DNA of 64,000 bases from Peromyscus leucopus (GCF_004664715.2 NC_051073.1:58631879-58695878); one strand, 5' to 3'. Numbered from the stretch's first letter, positions 1-12,806 are shown. The notes: generated from the sequence alone by a model not told the origin. Program-made: numbers and translations.

Positions 1-297
1 CTCAGATGGGCACTGTCCATGTTGCCATATTTCTATGATCCTTTTTTTTCTCCCTGGGATTAAGGTCTATATCAGTTTGCATTTATTATACCGGGACTGC
101 TGGTAAGGTAAAAGCATTTTTTAATCTGCACAAATAATATCAACTGTGTTAAAATAACAACAAAAATCAATCAAAAGGGCAATGCCAGCTCTGAAGTCAG
201 CCTCAAACAAGCACCTCCCAGTCACAAGCTGAAGTGTTTTCATTCTCTTACCAAGCAGATTGCTGCCTCCCATCCTCTGCTGTAGAAACTTTCTCTG

Positions 298-1239
298 GTG
301 ACAGCTAGGTTATTTGCCAGACTGGTCACCAGAGTAGACCAGTCCAGGCACCCTCTGGACCACTGCCAGCAGACCAAGGTGGGGTCATCCTTGTGGATTC
401 CTGAGAGCCTCCCCAGCACCCTGCCTCTTCCTATTCCCATGATGTCCTCATCTATCATGGTATCTCCCTCGCTGCCCTCCCACTCTGTCCCTGTTCCAGC
501 TTGACCTCCCATTTCCCTATGTTCTCACCCCTACTCTTTGCCCTCTGCCACCCCCCGCCCCCAGTCCGCTCATCCACTTCTCCTTCCCAGGGTCGTCCAT
601 GTATCCCTCCTAGGGTCTTTTCCTGTCAGCTAGCCTCTCTGGAGTTGTGGGTTGCAGTTTTGTCCAGTGACTGATGGAGGCAGATGTAGAAATCCATGGC
701 CAGGCACCAGGCTGAGCTCCGGGAATCCAATTGATGAGAGAGAGGAGGGATTCTGCAGATGAGGGACGTCGAGATCATGATGGGAGGACATGCAGAGATG
801 ACTGGCCACACTAGTGGAAGCCCATGAACTGTGGATCGTTGGCTGTGGAGCCCCCATGGAACTGGACCAGGCCCTCTGGATACGGAAGACGGTTGTTTGG
901 CTCGAACTGTTTGGGGGGCATCCAGGCAGGGGAATTAGGATCTGTCCCTGGTGCATGGGCATGCTTCTGGGAATCCGGTGCCTGTGGTGTGACGCCTTGC
1001 GCAGCCTTGGTGCAGTGGGAAGGGGCTTGGACCTGCCTAGGCTCAGTGTGCTGGGCTCTGCTGACTCCCCATGGGAGACCTTGATTTGGGGAATGTGGGG
1101 TTGCGAGGTGGCTTGGGAGAGACAACTGGGAGGTGGGAGGAGGGAAAAGGGGGGAATCTGTGGGTGGTATGTGGAGTGAGTAGGAAATTTCTTAATAAAG
1201 AAAAATAAAAGAAAATAGTCAACACACACACAAAAAGAA
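298..1239 (+). mobile_element. L1 3'-UTR insertion with inverted 5' segment
   Basis: Two pieces of rodent L1 3' region lie head to head. Positions 298-655 read as the antisense of the L1 segment also seen antisense at about 55085-55425. Positions about 660-1215 read sense and match the reverse complement of about 54535-55075, ending in an A-rich tail with AATAAA-like motifs. The pieces are adjacent segments of the same element with only some tens of bases missing between them, as twin-primed reverse transcription produces. A 14-bp direct repeat with one mismatch (agaaactttctctg at 284-297, agaaactttctttg at 1240-1253) brackets the whole unit, so it is one insertion. It has no coding capacity. 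Confidence 0.8.
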
Positions 1240-1253
1240 AGAAACTTTCTTTG

Positions 1254-2404
1254 ATTACCATCACCTCAACCCCCACCTACCTGTCACTCAAGCCCCGCCC
1301 ACCAACCATCAGCCTGTTTCCTTGTCTAGACTCATCTCAAGGCAATGACAATGGAAATGAGAAAGAAAAGGAAAGGGATGAATGTCAAAAGACTCCCAAC
1401 TTAAAATTATACCTTTGAATTTAGGAGTGAGGCACAGACATTCACACCAAGCTGATGGCATTATTTGCAGAACAATTTCATGGAGAGAGAGGTTTTTTTT
1501 GAATATGCGGTATAAAGCATTTTAGTAAGATTATGATGTCTGCATCTCATTTCAAGCCAATCTCAAGATGTGAGGATGAAGGATAAACTCTAACGTTGGC
1601 AATTATATTAAGAGATAAACCCACAATGACAGAAGCACTCGGTAGACTAAGAGCTAATGTTAAAAAGGGAGGTGGGGTGGGCGGGCAAGTGAAGCCACTG
1701 CTATTCTCCCGTTATCAGCATCTAGAGAAGAGAGTTACTGTGTGTCAGGCCTGTCAGATAAATACAAGAATTCCAGTTTCAAGTACTATGCTCTCTATGC
1801 AGAAGAGGCATAAATTATCTGGCTTTGACATCAATTATTTACAAGAACCTTCTAATTATTATTTTGGGCATAGTGTCTCAGCTAGTAGACATGGTGTCTG
1901 AACATCTGGTTTACAAACAGCTGTAAACTTTGGAGTGTTTTCTCAGTATTACTCACAACCATCGCCACAGATCATTCTTCCCATATGTGACACTCCTGCT
2001 CTTTGTTATTCCACTGGAGGTCGCATGAGAAGAGAAGCATGGAGCTGGCAAACAAAATGTCGGACTCCACCAAGTTTAGCTTTGGTATCTACCCCGCCGT
2101 AAAACCCCACTTCCTCCTGCGTCTTTCCTGGGCCCCTCAGCCACCTCTGTCAAAGGAAAGAAACCGGATAGGGCCAAGGCTCTCTCGTTTTTGTTTATGT
2201 CTTTTAAAATGTAGAAGAATTGCTTTTCCTTTAGAGATAATGCTTTAGCTATATCTACAGCTCCGTATATTTGGAATAGCACTACAGTCAAGCATAGTTT
2301 TGGTAGATTAACTGGTTTGAATCAGAATGGGACTCCATATGTAACTACAGGACATATTCCACACTTAAAATCTGTATAACAATGAAAAATTGAAAAGAAC
2401 ACAC
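1254..2404. other. Flanking DNA, no feature recognised
   Basis: No repeat family, gene or RNA signature was recognised. Short open frames here lack any protein-like pattern. Confidence 0.5.
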
Positions 2405-2535
2405 TTATGAACTATTAAAATAAAATATTAAATTATAATTTAATAAATTACTAAAATAATATAATTTATATTATTATTATATATTATACATTATAATAAT
2501 ATATAAAATAATATAAATTACTAAAAAATAAATTA
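2405..2535. repeat. AT-rich, partly self-complementary tract
   Basis: Almost pure A/T with repeated aataatataa and ttatattatta units that can pair with each other. It looks like a degenerate AT-rich low-complexity region. Confidence 0.7.
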
Positions 2536-2695
2536 TTACTCATCCGAGCAATTTAACCACATAGCCTCTTTACCTCTTGATTTGGGACAGGAGAATTAAC
2601 ACTGAGTTTAAATAAAGAGCCTTAAAGTTCAGTACTGAGGTTCATTCATTCACTGGAATTTGTTGAGTAACTACCATATATCTGGTACTGTTCTG

Positions 2696-2710
2696 GTGTG
2701 TGTGTGTGTA

Positions 2711-2809
<99 letters not shown>

Positions 2810-2835
2810 CAGAGAGAGAAACAGAGACAGAGACA
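2696..2835. repeat. Compound (TG)n-(GA)n microsatellite
   Basis: About 36 bp of TG dinucleotides (one TA interruption) switch at about 2732 to a GA tract, which degrades into GACAGA units by 2835. Open frames in both directions across it are repeat translations, not genes. Confidence 0.95.
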
Positions 2836-2947
2836 AAGACCCTGCCACCACGAAACTTTCAGACGAATGGAGGAGAAAGATATTAAATGTTGACTACACA
2901 AATAATCAGTTACTAATTTTTTCCAGTTCCAGTACTATAATGATTAC

Positions 2948-3369
2948 TGTGCTGGTTAGTTTTTGTTGACTTGATACAACCTAGAGTCACCTGGGAAGAG
3001 GGAATCTCAATTGAGGATTGCTTCCATTCAATCTCAACTCAGAGATTGACCTGTCTGTGCATATATGTGGGAAATTTTCTTAATTGCTGATTAAGTAGAA
3101 GGTCCAGCCTACTTTGGGCGGTGCTATCCCTAGGCAGGTGGACCTGGGCTGCTGTATAAGGAAAGTTATGGAGCAAGCCGGAGGGTTGGGGGTGCAAGTC
3201 AAGGATAAGTTGTCCTTCATAGTTTCTGCTTTGATTCCTGCTTTAGTTACTTTTGTGACTTCCCTTAATGATTGGCTGTGATTGAATGTGTAAGCCAAGT
3301 AAACTCTTCCCTCCCTACGTTGCTTACGGCCATGGCGTTCATCACAGCAATAGAAAGTCAATTAGGATA
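2948..3369 (+). mobile_element. MaLR-like solo LTR, copy A
   Basis: It begins tgtgctggttag, has a TATA-like 'gtataagga' about mid-element and a 'gtaagccaagtaaac' polyadenylation-like stretch near the 3' end, and closes with 'cacagcaatagaaa'. The same arrangement recurs at 9921-10300, 43991-44250 and 62450-62856 in the same orientation. The end resembles ERVL-MaLR LTRs. The exact rodent subfamily is not assigned. Confidence 0.6.
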
Positions 3370-3419
3370 GGTGCCTGACCTCCTTTGTGAAATAGGAAAG
3401 ACTTGTGAAATACGTAAGC

Positions 3420-3760
3420 TAAACTTGGGCCTGAAAAGTGTTTAAGTGTTGGCCACTTAAGCAAGTAGAGAATGAGTATCCTAGTTAAAGAGGCTAGTAA
3501 CTAAAAAGAGTGCAAAGTGAGAAAGAGCTCAGGTTGTTGGAAAAAACAAGAGGTCTAAGTGAGTAGAGGATAGTAACACGAGGTAGGATAGGAATAGACG
3601 ATAATTCCAGATCAAGAGGATGGTGCAGACATGGCAGAGTCTTCTGAGTTCTCTCTGGTTATCAGTGGGAAGCCAGTGCAGTATTTTAATCAGGATAATG
3701 ACCCGATTAGATTTAGGTTTATACCCAGTGTCTACATGTTTAACCCATGTAGTTGTAGCT
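3420..3760 (+). repeat. Fossil mammalian dispersed repeat
   Basis: A purine-rich run includes 'gggaagccagtgcagtattt' and 'aatgacccgattagattt'. I recognise this as a diverged copy of an old pan-mammalian repeat whose consensus has a similar 'ggagccattgaagggttttaagcag...tgacatgatcagattt' order. The family name is not assigned. A downstream part of what looks like the same consensus is at 13190-13800. Confidence 0.35.
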
Positions 3761-3829
3761 GTCTCTGCAAAGTAGCAAATGCATGTTTCAATCCACCACG
3801 TTACCAGGAGTGGCATCCTATTAATGCAT

Positions 3830-6777
3830 TTCCAAGGTCATTCTTGACGTGAATCCTTAAAATATAGATCATCCTGTCCCAAATTATTGCCTGGAAAAAT
3901 TGACTAAACCTTTGGACTATGGAAAGAATAGTTACTAATGTTTTCTTTATTTCACCTTTAATCTTTTAAAATTGAAATTATTTATCAGATTTACCACTAA
4001 TGTCTAATCTCCTGTCTAGAAGTTTGATGGGAGTTCAAAATCTATGTCCATTCTTAGGTCAGCAGGAATTCATTTAGGGAATTGAAATGTGAATTTAATA
4101 ACAAGCTAGCATGGAAACCCATTTTCTTATCTTCATATTTCTTTCTGTGTTTGGACCATTCTGCCAATCAGCAGTTACTCATGGCCTGAGAGAGTTAATG
4201 CAGCATCCAGATTGTTGAATTTGTGTGAAGAGATTGTATTTGGAGAATCAGACTTATAAAATGACTTGTTGCCAGCATATCCAATGATTTTTTTTTCACT
4301 TCAGTGCTTTTTTTTTTAAAGAAATTAAATAAGACCCCAAATACATGTTTAAATCCATCCCAGACCCCTGCTATTGTTTATTTATTGTGTGCAGAGGCCC
4401 CCCCCATCATCAGAGAGCTCAGCTTGCTGAAGCAGTGAGTGTGGGGGCGGGGTGGACAGAAGGTGATTTTGGCCTTCCCCTGCAAATGGCTGGCTGTCTT
4501 TTCAAACTATGCACGCATGCTAGGTCCATCTGTCTTCAAGGACTCTGCAGAGTAGTCAGTAAAACTTCCTATTCAGTGTTTGAAGCTGCATTGCCAGATA
4601 TTAATAACTCATTTTATTTATAACTGATTTGCCAAAGTAGGGAAAAAAACAGGTGGTACTTATGAAGTACTCAGTAGTAGCCAAATTTCAAAGGTCAGAT
4701 GCTCCAAGTGCAGAATGAGAGAAAGCATTTTGTATTCATACTCTTACTGGATAAATGTTTGAATTCAGCTCCTTTCCCCAACCACAATACGAGTATCTAA
4801 GGCCTTGCAGGACCTCCCTCTGGAGCCCTGCCTTCAATCCCCAGCCCAATTATTATCATCTAGGAAGTTTCCCAGGCTGCAGACTTTTTAAGGATGTTCT
4901 CATGGCCCTTTATTTTCTTCCCAAGTGGTCTTGCTTTGGTAAATTATGGTCACAATCTGGTGTCACAAATTGATCTATGAAATGTTTTCACAATGATTAT
5001 TTGACATTAAACCTCTTCTGGAGATAATGACCACACAAAACAATGGCTATAATAGTGACAGATTTCAGCTCTGCGGCATGTCCCCAGACAAGAGAATTGT
5101 GGGAAGGCAGGATCTTTTTCTTGTCAGTTTTCTGTGCTGTGATTGTGAGAACAGTGACAGACTTCTAAGGAATCAAGAATGGAAGAGAGGCTAGGGAACA
5201 GCCTAATGAACTTCAGATTTTCAAAGGAGAATTACACATGGCTACTATACAACATTCCTTTTTCCTTTGTTTCATAACACATTGGTTTTTTTGTTTTGTT
5301 TTGAGAAATTATTTTCCCATAGAGGCAGGGTTATTACTTGGGATGTTCTGTTGCTCTCAAGCCGTGAGGTTGATATGTGACTCAATAGAGCATCAAAATG
5401 ACTGAATTTATGTGACTTTATTCACCCTACTAGGGGCACTTTGTAGTGGTTGTTCTTTAATCTTGCTGCGGAGACATTCATAACTAACCTGCTTCTTGGT
5501 CTTTCTGAACCTAATTATCCACTCATTTTAGTCTTTTTAATGAATCCCTTTTATTGTTTAAATTAGCTAATGTCAGTTTTAAATGTTTGCTAGCAAAACC
5601 ACTAACTAAGACAGATATTAATTCACAACTGGGGAATGTGATATTTATCCAAGGAGACTCCAAGGGTAAGGCTATACCAATGGAATTAGCCATGGAATCA
5701 TTTCCTCTATCACTTATATGCTGATCCTTCTTTTGAGGTGAAATGTAGTCTGTGTGATTTCATTTGATCAATGAAATATTGCAACTGGTCTATTGCCTTT
5801 CTAGGTGGAAACTGTAAAAGACAGTGGGCAACCTGCTACCATTCTGGTGATTGGCATATATATTTGAGTGACTATGATGAAGAGAGCTTCCTAGCCTTCC
5901 TCCACTAGATTTGTAGTATGAGGCTGAGGCAAACCCTTGTTGTGTAAACTCTTGAGATTGGTGAGGGTGTCTGGAGGATGGGGGGGACCTTGTTAGTGAC
6001 ATACAAGACTGACTTTACAGGATGGAGAAACTGAATAGTGATTTCTGGTTACCAACATGGAATCCTAATGGACAGTATGACAGGGATATTTTACTCCCTC
6101 ACCTTTAAAAATCGAAGTTGTTAAATGGAAAATACAAGAGAAATGAAAAAGATTAATATTTCTTTGATTTGAATAATATGTAGTTCCTATGAAGATGAAA
6201 GTAGACAGAACCCATGTGTATTATTTTTATTTTAATTTTAATCATAATTAAATAGAAATGAAATGTTAAATCAAGATCATTCAATATAAAGACTAACAAA
6301 TCTCAAAATCATTGTGATTTTAAAATAATCTCAGTAAATTGACATGATGATTAATATTGCTGGAAGTTGGATTGGATGAAATAAAATTACTGTTACCCAT
6401 GGGTATATGATGCTGATTTCCATGGTTTTGGTCTTCCAGTTCTACCACATGCCATGAGATGACTCAGATCACCCACATCTTGTCTTTATTTGAAACAATG
6501 CAAAATCATTACTTATTGGGGACACAATGATGTCATTTGGCCTGATTTTGGTGTGAATGCATCATTTAAGTATTGAGTGATCTTTTTGTTTTTTCATAAA
6601 CTAAAAAAAAAAAAATCACATTTAGTACCAGTGTGAAGATAAATACAAATGTAAGAGTAGACATAGAATGGCAGTCCTTGGTTATAAAGGGTCATTCAAA
6701 TTATATTGAGTATGTTTGTATTGATTTTTCAAGGATTAATGAAGTGAAAACAGCAGAGTAACTCTTTACCACTTAAT
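3830..6777. other. Flanking DNA, no feature recognised
   Basis: AT-rich sequence with short homopolymer runs (4290-4318, 5286-5304, 6602-6614). No gene, SINE or LTR signature was recognised. Conserved regulatory elements could be hidden here and would need a cross-species alignment. Confidence 0.4.
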
Positions 6778-6992
6778 TTATTTTTATGTTATGTGGTGAG
6801 TATTTGTCTGCATGAGTGTATGTTCACCACATGCATGCCTAGTACCTACAGAGGCCAGAAGGGGGCATCAGATGCTCTGAAACTAGAGTTACAGATAGTT
6901 GTGAGTCATCATGTAGGGGATAGGAACTGAACCTACCCTCTGGGAGAGTAGCAAGTGTTCTTAACTGTTGAGACATCTGTCTAGCACCCACT
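6778..6992 (-). mobile_element. B3-like SINE (B2 superfamily)
   Basis: Reads antisense: 'gttacagatagttgtgag', then a diverged tRNA-like head ending 'cttaactgttgagacatctgtctag', the complement of the gagatg...cagttaaga promoter region. Moderately diverged. Confidence 0.75.
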
Positions 6993-8689
6993 AGAGTAAC
7001 TCATTAGCAAGGAATTCTGAGAAGAACTTGAAGGGCCTTGAAAATATGTCTGTGGACTATCAGAGTCTGAAAGTCTTTGCATGTGACACAGAATACTAAA
7101 ATTCAGCAAAACATGGCATGTCTTAGCAACTCTGGACTTCCTAATAAATAGAGAAGATACTAAATTTACTATATTTGCTATTAAGTCATTATTAACCTAG
7201 ACGGAGGTTTCTAGTGGCATTACTCAGGACTCCCTTCAAAATTTTAGTTCATGAATCCATCTAAGCCACAAATAAAAACAGAATACCTATGAAAGCAAAT
7301 ATATCAAGGCAAGCTAGAGCTAAAACCAAGTGTGTTGCCTGAAGAAAAAATATGCAAAACAACCTCTATTTCTCTTCCCTCCCAAGATTTGGTTCTTATG
7401 CCATCAGCTGTCTCTTCCACCCACATCCCCTTCTTTTTGCAGTCATGTGCTGACCTCCAGAAGGTCACTCCTCCTCATTTCTGTCACTCTCCCCAATAGT
7501 ACAGCTGTCTGGATTCTTAGATTTCCTTACACATATAGACAGTCCTACCAACTGCTTTTTAGTTTTTTTTTTTTTTTTTTTTTTGATCTTTCTCTCTTCC
7601 TATGACTCTGTCTTCCACCTTCATTTAGCCACTCCATGGATCACATTTTAAACTAATAAATGTGGAACCTTGAGCATAACTTCAGTTTGGACCTTTCCAC
7701 TCTCATTATTATCCCCTCAAGCTGTTCTAGTTGCTTTATTCCAGTACTTCAATCCCAGCCATCCTTAGAAGCCACCAACACCAGTAAAATATCAATTTGA
7801 ATATCTTCTAGTCCCTCATGGTCTCATCTCCTTTGTTATTCAGCTTGAATTCTATAATCAATTACGACACCAACCTCCCTTAGCCTCGGCCTCTATTCTT
7901 GTCTCTCACTATATTGTTCTCACTTCAGTCATGCTTAAATACCATTTTATGCCTGCTACATGCCTGTAGTGGTTTAGTTCACATGACTAGAGGAAGCATA
8001 GAGCCGTTCTGGCCGGCCTCACTGTATATTCATGACCATGAATGCTAATGCTGCCCAGGGATTATACTCCCACTCTGTTAAGCTTCATTATTTCATTGCT
8101 CCCCTTTCTCTTGAGCCTCCAACACTACCTCCATTATCTTCACTCTTCATTGTGATCTTGCTTCCTTTATCTCTAAAAAAAACCCCAGAAACTGTATTTA
8201 AAGAACTTTCCAAAGCAACACCACCTTCCGTGCCCCACCCCCCGAGCACATACGTGTCTATATGTTCTGTCTTTCCCCCCATTGTGACAGATAAGCTCCA
8301 CACTTAGATAAGGCCAGGCTTTGGACTTGTGCCTGGGTATTTGCTCTTCTTCCACTCAAGGCTGTCTTCCAACTATTCTCCTCAATCCTCATGTATCATT
8401 GCTTTTTCTGTTTCTCAAAAATGCAACTAACCACCTATTTTTATTATCTCCCTAAAAAAAACCCAACTAACCAACCAACCAACCAAACAAACAAACAAAC
8501 AAACAAATCAACAACTTCTCCCTTCTCTTGACATTACTTCTCCTGCAGCTTATCAGCCATTTCTCTTCATGGAGAAATTCCCAGGATACATAATATTATA
8601 TCACATAGCAAAACTGTAAAACATCTCAAGGTATTGTTCCTTCCCATTCTATATACTTGAACTTTAATCTTCTCTTCCTGATTTTTCTT
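6993..8689. other. Pyrimidine-biased flanking DNA
   Basis: C/T-rich on the + strand from about 7360 onward, with a T run at 7562-7584. The composition and phrases such as 'ggctttggacttgtgcctgg' suggest old, decayed dispersed repeat, but I cannot assign a family. No gene is seen. Confidence 0.35.
8454..8508. repeat. (CCAA)n-(CAAA)n simple repeat
   Basis: An A run is followed by ccaa tetramers that change to caaa tetramers. It may be the remnant tail of an old retroelement. Confidence 0.85.
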
Positions 8690-9260
8690 GAACATGCTGT
8701 CCATCAGCTTGTATCCTAACTACCTCAATCACTTCTGCAAATATAATCCATGACTCTCAGTCCTTGTCTTATTAGACTTTCAGCAACATTTGGTGCAGTA
8801 GAACACTACTGTCTCCCTTCACAGTACACTGTTCTTCAACTACCTCATTGACAGCTCCTTCCACTCCTTTTAGGTCATTACTCAGTTTATATGAGAGTGC
8901 CTTAGAGCTCAGTCTTTGAAGAAATCCCCCCCCTCATTCTTTCTTGTGCTAAGGTAAAACCCAGAGCCTTGTACATGTTAGGTAAGTGCTTTACCACTGA
9001 GCTATATCTCTAGCCCACCTCTTCTCTTTTCTATTTATTACCTTGGTGGCCTGATCCAATATCATCACTTTAAATACCATCTAAATGCCAGTGACTCATG
9101 AATTTATATATTTGAAACATTTGTAGTGCAGACCTCTCTTCCTTGAATGCCTGACTTAAATGCCCAACTGCCAGCTGCCAGCCACCAAAAAGGCAAATGC
9201 CAAAAATAATGTTCTGACCCACTCCAAAACTTCCTTTTTCCTCTAAAGTCTTACCTTGAT
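8690..9260 (+). mobile_element. L2-like LINE fragment, interrupted by an ID element
   Basis: Diverged stretches 'ttcagcaacatttggtgcag', 'agagctcagtctttgaag' and 'ctttaaataccatctaaatg' follow the order of the L2/CR1-clade reverse-transcriptase region (the part encoding the GPLLFS...YADD motif) as I remember it. The reading frame is destroyed. The element is split by an ID SINE at 8934-9015, and the L2-like text resumes directly after it. Confidence 0.4.
8934..9015 (-). mobile_element. ID SINE
   Basis: Antisense of the tRNA-Ala-derived ID body: 'aaggtaaaacccagagcc', 'ggtaagtgctttaccactga', 'gctatatctctagccc'. The box A and box B regions are recognisable, but the copy is diverged. Confidence 0.75.
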
Positions 9261-9486
9261 CAATTCATGACAGCTCCATTCTTATCCATTGCTCATATTC
9301 TAATTGATCACACACTTAATAGTTATTCATACTAGTACTTTTTCCAACTGTCATCTGTCAGAATATTTTCTCAAGTAAGAGGTTTTCCACTTTATGGTAA
9401 TTATGACGAAGAAGGTAATCTTTACATTTCTAGGAACCATATTTTTTAAAGGACTACAGGCATCCATGAGGCATTAATAGGAAAAT

Positions 9487-9650
9487 GTCAAGTTGGGTAT
9501 GATGGCAGGTATCTTTAAATCTCGGCACTTGGGAAACTGAGGCAGATGAATGTCTGTGAATTTGAGACCAGCTGGTTCTACATAAGGAGTTTCAGGCCAT
9601 TCAATGCTACACACTGAGACCTTGTCTCCAAAAGAATATAAGAAGAAAGT
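9487..9650 (+). mobile_element. B1 SINE, diverged
   Basis: 7SL-derived pattern in sense: 'gttgggtatgatggcagg', 'aaatctcggcacttggga', 'gagaccagctggttctac', 'actgagaccttgtctcca'. There are many substitutions, so it is an old copy. Confidence 0.8.
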
Positions 9651-9920
9651 GTCTAAGATACTGAGACAACAAGGCCATGTTTTACAAGGAAGCACTAAAG
9701 AAGTTAGGATATATTTAAACTAGAAAAGAAAGAAATTAAAATTATGTCTGCTATATATTTGTAGTCTTAGATGTTGAAGATGATTAATGCATTTGGGTTA
9801 TCTATTTTAGTCAAGCCATTGGAAATATCACAATATTTTTTTCTGGTAATGAAATGAACTAGATAATCAGCCACTAGAACATGACAGTGTAAGATTTGAG
9901 ACTTTTAGTTCTTAATATTT

Positions 9921-10300
9921 CGTGTTGATTAGTTTTTTGTTAATGTGATGCAAACTAGAGTCGCCTGGAAAGAGAGACCCTCAACTGAGGAATTGCTTCC
10001 ATCAGATTTGCCTATGGGCACGTCTGTGGGGCATTTTCTTAATTGCTATTTGAAGTGAGAGAAGCCAGCCCACTGTGGGGGGTGCCATCCCTAGGCAGGT
10101 GGACCTGGGTTATATAAGAAAAGTAGCTGAGCAAACCAGAGTAAAGCTAGAAAGCAACATTCCTTCCTGTTATCTGCTTCAAGATCCTGCCTTGGGCTCC
10201 TATGGTGGCTCCCCCTGATGATGGACTATAATTTGTAAGCTAAATAAGCCCTTTTTCCATGTAGTTAGTTTTTTCAGCACCAGAGACTCACACTAGGACA
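9921..10300 (+). mobile_element. MaLR-like solo LTR, copy B
   Basis: Same family and orientation as 2948-3369. Shared blocks include 'tgcaaactagagtcgcctgg', 'ggcattttcttaattgct', 'ccatccctaggcaggtggac', 'tatataagaaaag' and 'gtaagctaaataagcc'. It ends 'gactcacactaggaca'. Confidence 0.6.
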
Positions 10301-11085
10301 TATATAGTATATTCTATAAAAGGGAAAGGAACAGAACTTTTAGATATTTTAGCTTATTGTATTGTCTAACGTATGGCCGGTTAATTTCTACATGACGGTT
10401 TCTTTGCAATGTCTCTACTAGAGTGTAGAGGAGTCCCATCCTTGAGTACGCTAAAATGAAAAGGTTGCTTGGATGCTATCATATCTAACACGAGAAGAAA
10501 AGGGGAAAGAATCAGATGAATAGATAGCAGTGACTGCAAAGAATCAGACTTTAGAGGAAACTTTTTCCAGCCAAATCTTAAGATGAGAAACTTTTCTTCT
10601 ACCCACAAGTGTAGGAGTTTAAGAAAAGGATCGTTCCCCGAAGGGCTGAAAAACAAATGGAGGTTATATGTGTTGTCTGCCATTTATATTTCTAAGCATA
10701 CATGCTTTCCAGAAGTAATCTATTATTTGATTTTGACCTGACAAGAAGACATGGTTTCATTTTGTTGTTGTTGTTGTTGTTTTGTTTTTTTTGTTACTCA
10801 GCTTCAACTAATAATTCCCAAGAGATTTTCTTTTAGAATCAGTAGGTAAAGGCAGTAGAGTGATAGGTTTTCTGACTCTTCTAAAAATAATTTTTATCAT
10901 TTTGGGATGTTACTGCTAGAGCACTAGCTCTTCATCTTGATTGCCTTTGGATTCATTTTGGAATTGTGGATTCAACCTCCAGTGAGTCATATTAAACAAA
11001 TGATATGATATGATAAAATTATATGATAAAAAACTATCTGTGTAGTAACCTGTGCATGTGGGAATTTTGTTGTTGCTGTTTTTAC
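10301..11085. other. Flanking DNA, no gene
   Basis: Unique-looking sequence with a short (GTT)n tract at about 10762-10781. The 100-codon open frame on the minus strand (10381-10683) has no recognisable protein pattern. Confidence 0.45.
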
Positions 11086-11303
11086 TGATTTATTTTATTT
11101 TATATATATGAATATTTTGCTTGAATGTTTGTCTGTGTACCACATGCTTGCCTGGTGCCTGTGGAGACTCAAAGAGGGTGTTGGATTCCCTGGATCTCAA
11201 GTTACTAATGGTTGTGAGCCACCATGCAGGTACTGGGAATTAAACTCTAGGTCTTCTGCAAGAGCAACAAGTGCTCTTAACTTCAGAGCCATTTCTCCAG
11301 CCT
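11086..11303 (-). mobile_element. B3-like SINE (B2 superfamily)
   Basis: Antisense order: 'gtgtaccacatgcttgcc', 'gttgtgagccaccatgcagg', 'aagtgctcttaacttcagag', 'ccatttctccagcc'. Confidence 0.8.
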
Positions 11304-12760
11304 GATATTTGTTTTCTTAAAGCTCCACTCATGTATTATTTTGCAGTTGAGATTGAAAATTTTACACCTTTTCCCATTGGTGAAAGATGATGGAAAATGG
11401 GGAACAGGACCAGTGTTCAGCTATATAGTAACTGAATGGAGTAAACATTGATGAGATTATTTAAAGATTAAACAGCTAAGTGGAGTAGATGGTTCATCTT
11501 TCCCAACCTTGTGATTCTATCATTTTTGTATCTACCCAACTCAATGAGCATATATAGATTCAAAGATATATACACAAGGACACAAATTCCATTAACTTAT
11601 ATGAATCAAGGTGATTTTGCTAATCTCGTTGCATTCCTGCTTGCTGTTGCTTGGGATGGATGAATTACTTTTTTATGCTGAATGCTTTTCAGGCATGGCT
11701 TCATTAGATTACATTATACACCACGTCATCCAGTCAAGATGATATTAGCCTACTAGAAGAAGCTTCTGAGCTAGCTGTGCAGACCCCTTAACGTACATTT
11801 TGATGATAATCATACACATGAATATGTGAGAGTAGGTCATAGGGAAGAGAAATTTAAATCAAATTTTAAAATGTGAGAGACACAGCAGCACATGGGAAAT
11901 AAGTACTAGTTGCTACCAGTCCCAATTATTTTTCTTTCTTCAAGGTCAAGCTGGCAGTTTTTCACAACTCCTACCCACAAATGCCCTTCCTGATTGATTG
12001 ACTCTTACAGCTAGAAGCTCTCCTTACACCCAGGAGGCAAGCTTGCTTTTTATCGTATTAAAAAAAAATCTAAATGCCAAAGTGAAAAGAAGACTTGGCT
12101 TCTGTTTATTTTTATCTGAAAGAAAAAAAAAAAAGCAAAGCAGCATGTGCATTCTAAAGCAGCAGATTTTCATCTTAAGGATTTAAAAATTGTAAATTAT
12201 TTAAAAAATAATGTACTGAGGAAATTGCTAGTTACCTTACAGAACTAGATGAAGACTTATTATAAAACTGCTGGGAAGGACTCTTTGATCTTCCCATTCA
12301 ATAGAGTATACTCTTTGGTATGCCTAAGGAAGAAAACCTTTCACTATATCTTTACACTTCCTATTGTAGGTGGAAAGATGTCTAATGCCTGTTTATAACT
12401 ACAGAAGACTATTTTTTTTTTTTTTGGTATTTTTGTCCGAAAGTTCAACCATAGCTAAGAAGAATCAGGCTAAGGGTTCATGACTTTGTATGTAGAGAAT
12501 ATGAGATGTTTTTACAGTTTCTACATTATTGTGATGATTAACACAGATGGATACTTTCAAATGTATAGAGGTGGGAAAATGTGATTAGATGTGAGATGAT
12601 AAGAACAAAGTGGTTGGTGCTGTTAGAAGGGTAGGGAGATAAACATTTCTGAAACTATCATTTGATTCTAAATATATATATTATCCATGATGCTTTTACA
12701 GTTAGAATCTACAAATATCCTTTTTTTTGGGAGTGGAGGTTTATTCTAGAGACAGAATAT

Positions 12761-12763
<3 letters not shown>
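11304..12763. other. Flanking DNA, no feature recognised
   Basis: AT-rich unique-looking sequence with short homopolymers (12059-12068, 12121-12134, 12412-12425). No gene or repeat family was recognised. Confidence 0.45.

Positions 12764-12805
<42 letters not shown>
12764..12805. repeat. (AC)n microsatellite
   Basis: An uninterrupted run of AC dinucleotides of about 42 bp. Confidence 0.97.

Positions 12806-12806
<1 letters not shown>

Noticed and set aside
630..1229. 199-codon minus-strand open frame
   Set aside because: It runs antisense through an L1 3'-UTR; a Pro/Ser-rich shadow frame without coding support.
2642..2969. Open frames made of Val-Cys, Glu-Arg, Ser-Leu or Thr-His repeats at this and other microsatellites
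   Set aside because: Pure translation of dinucleotide repeats, open in several frames.
8454..8508. Regularly repeated units as a possible CRISPR-like array
   Set aside because: Tetranucleotide simple repeat without spacers, in a mammalian genome.
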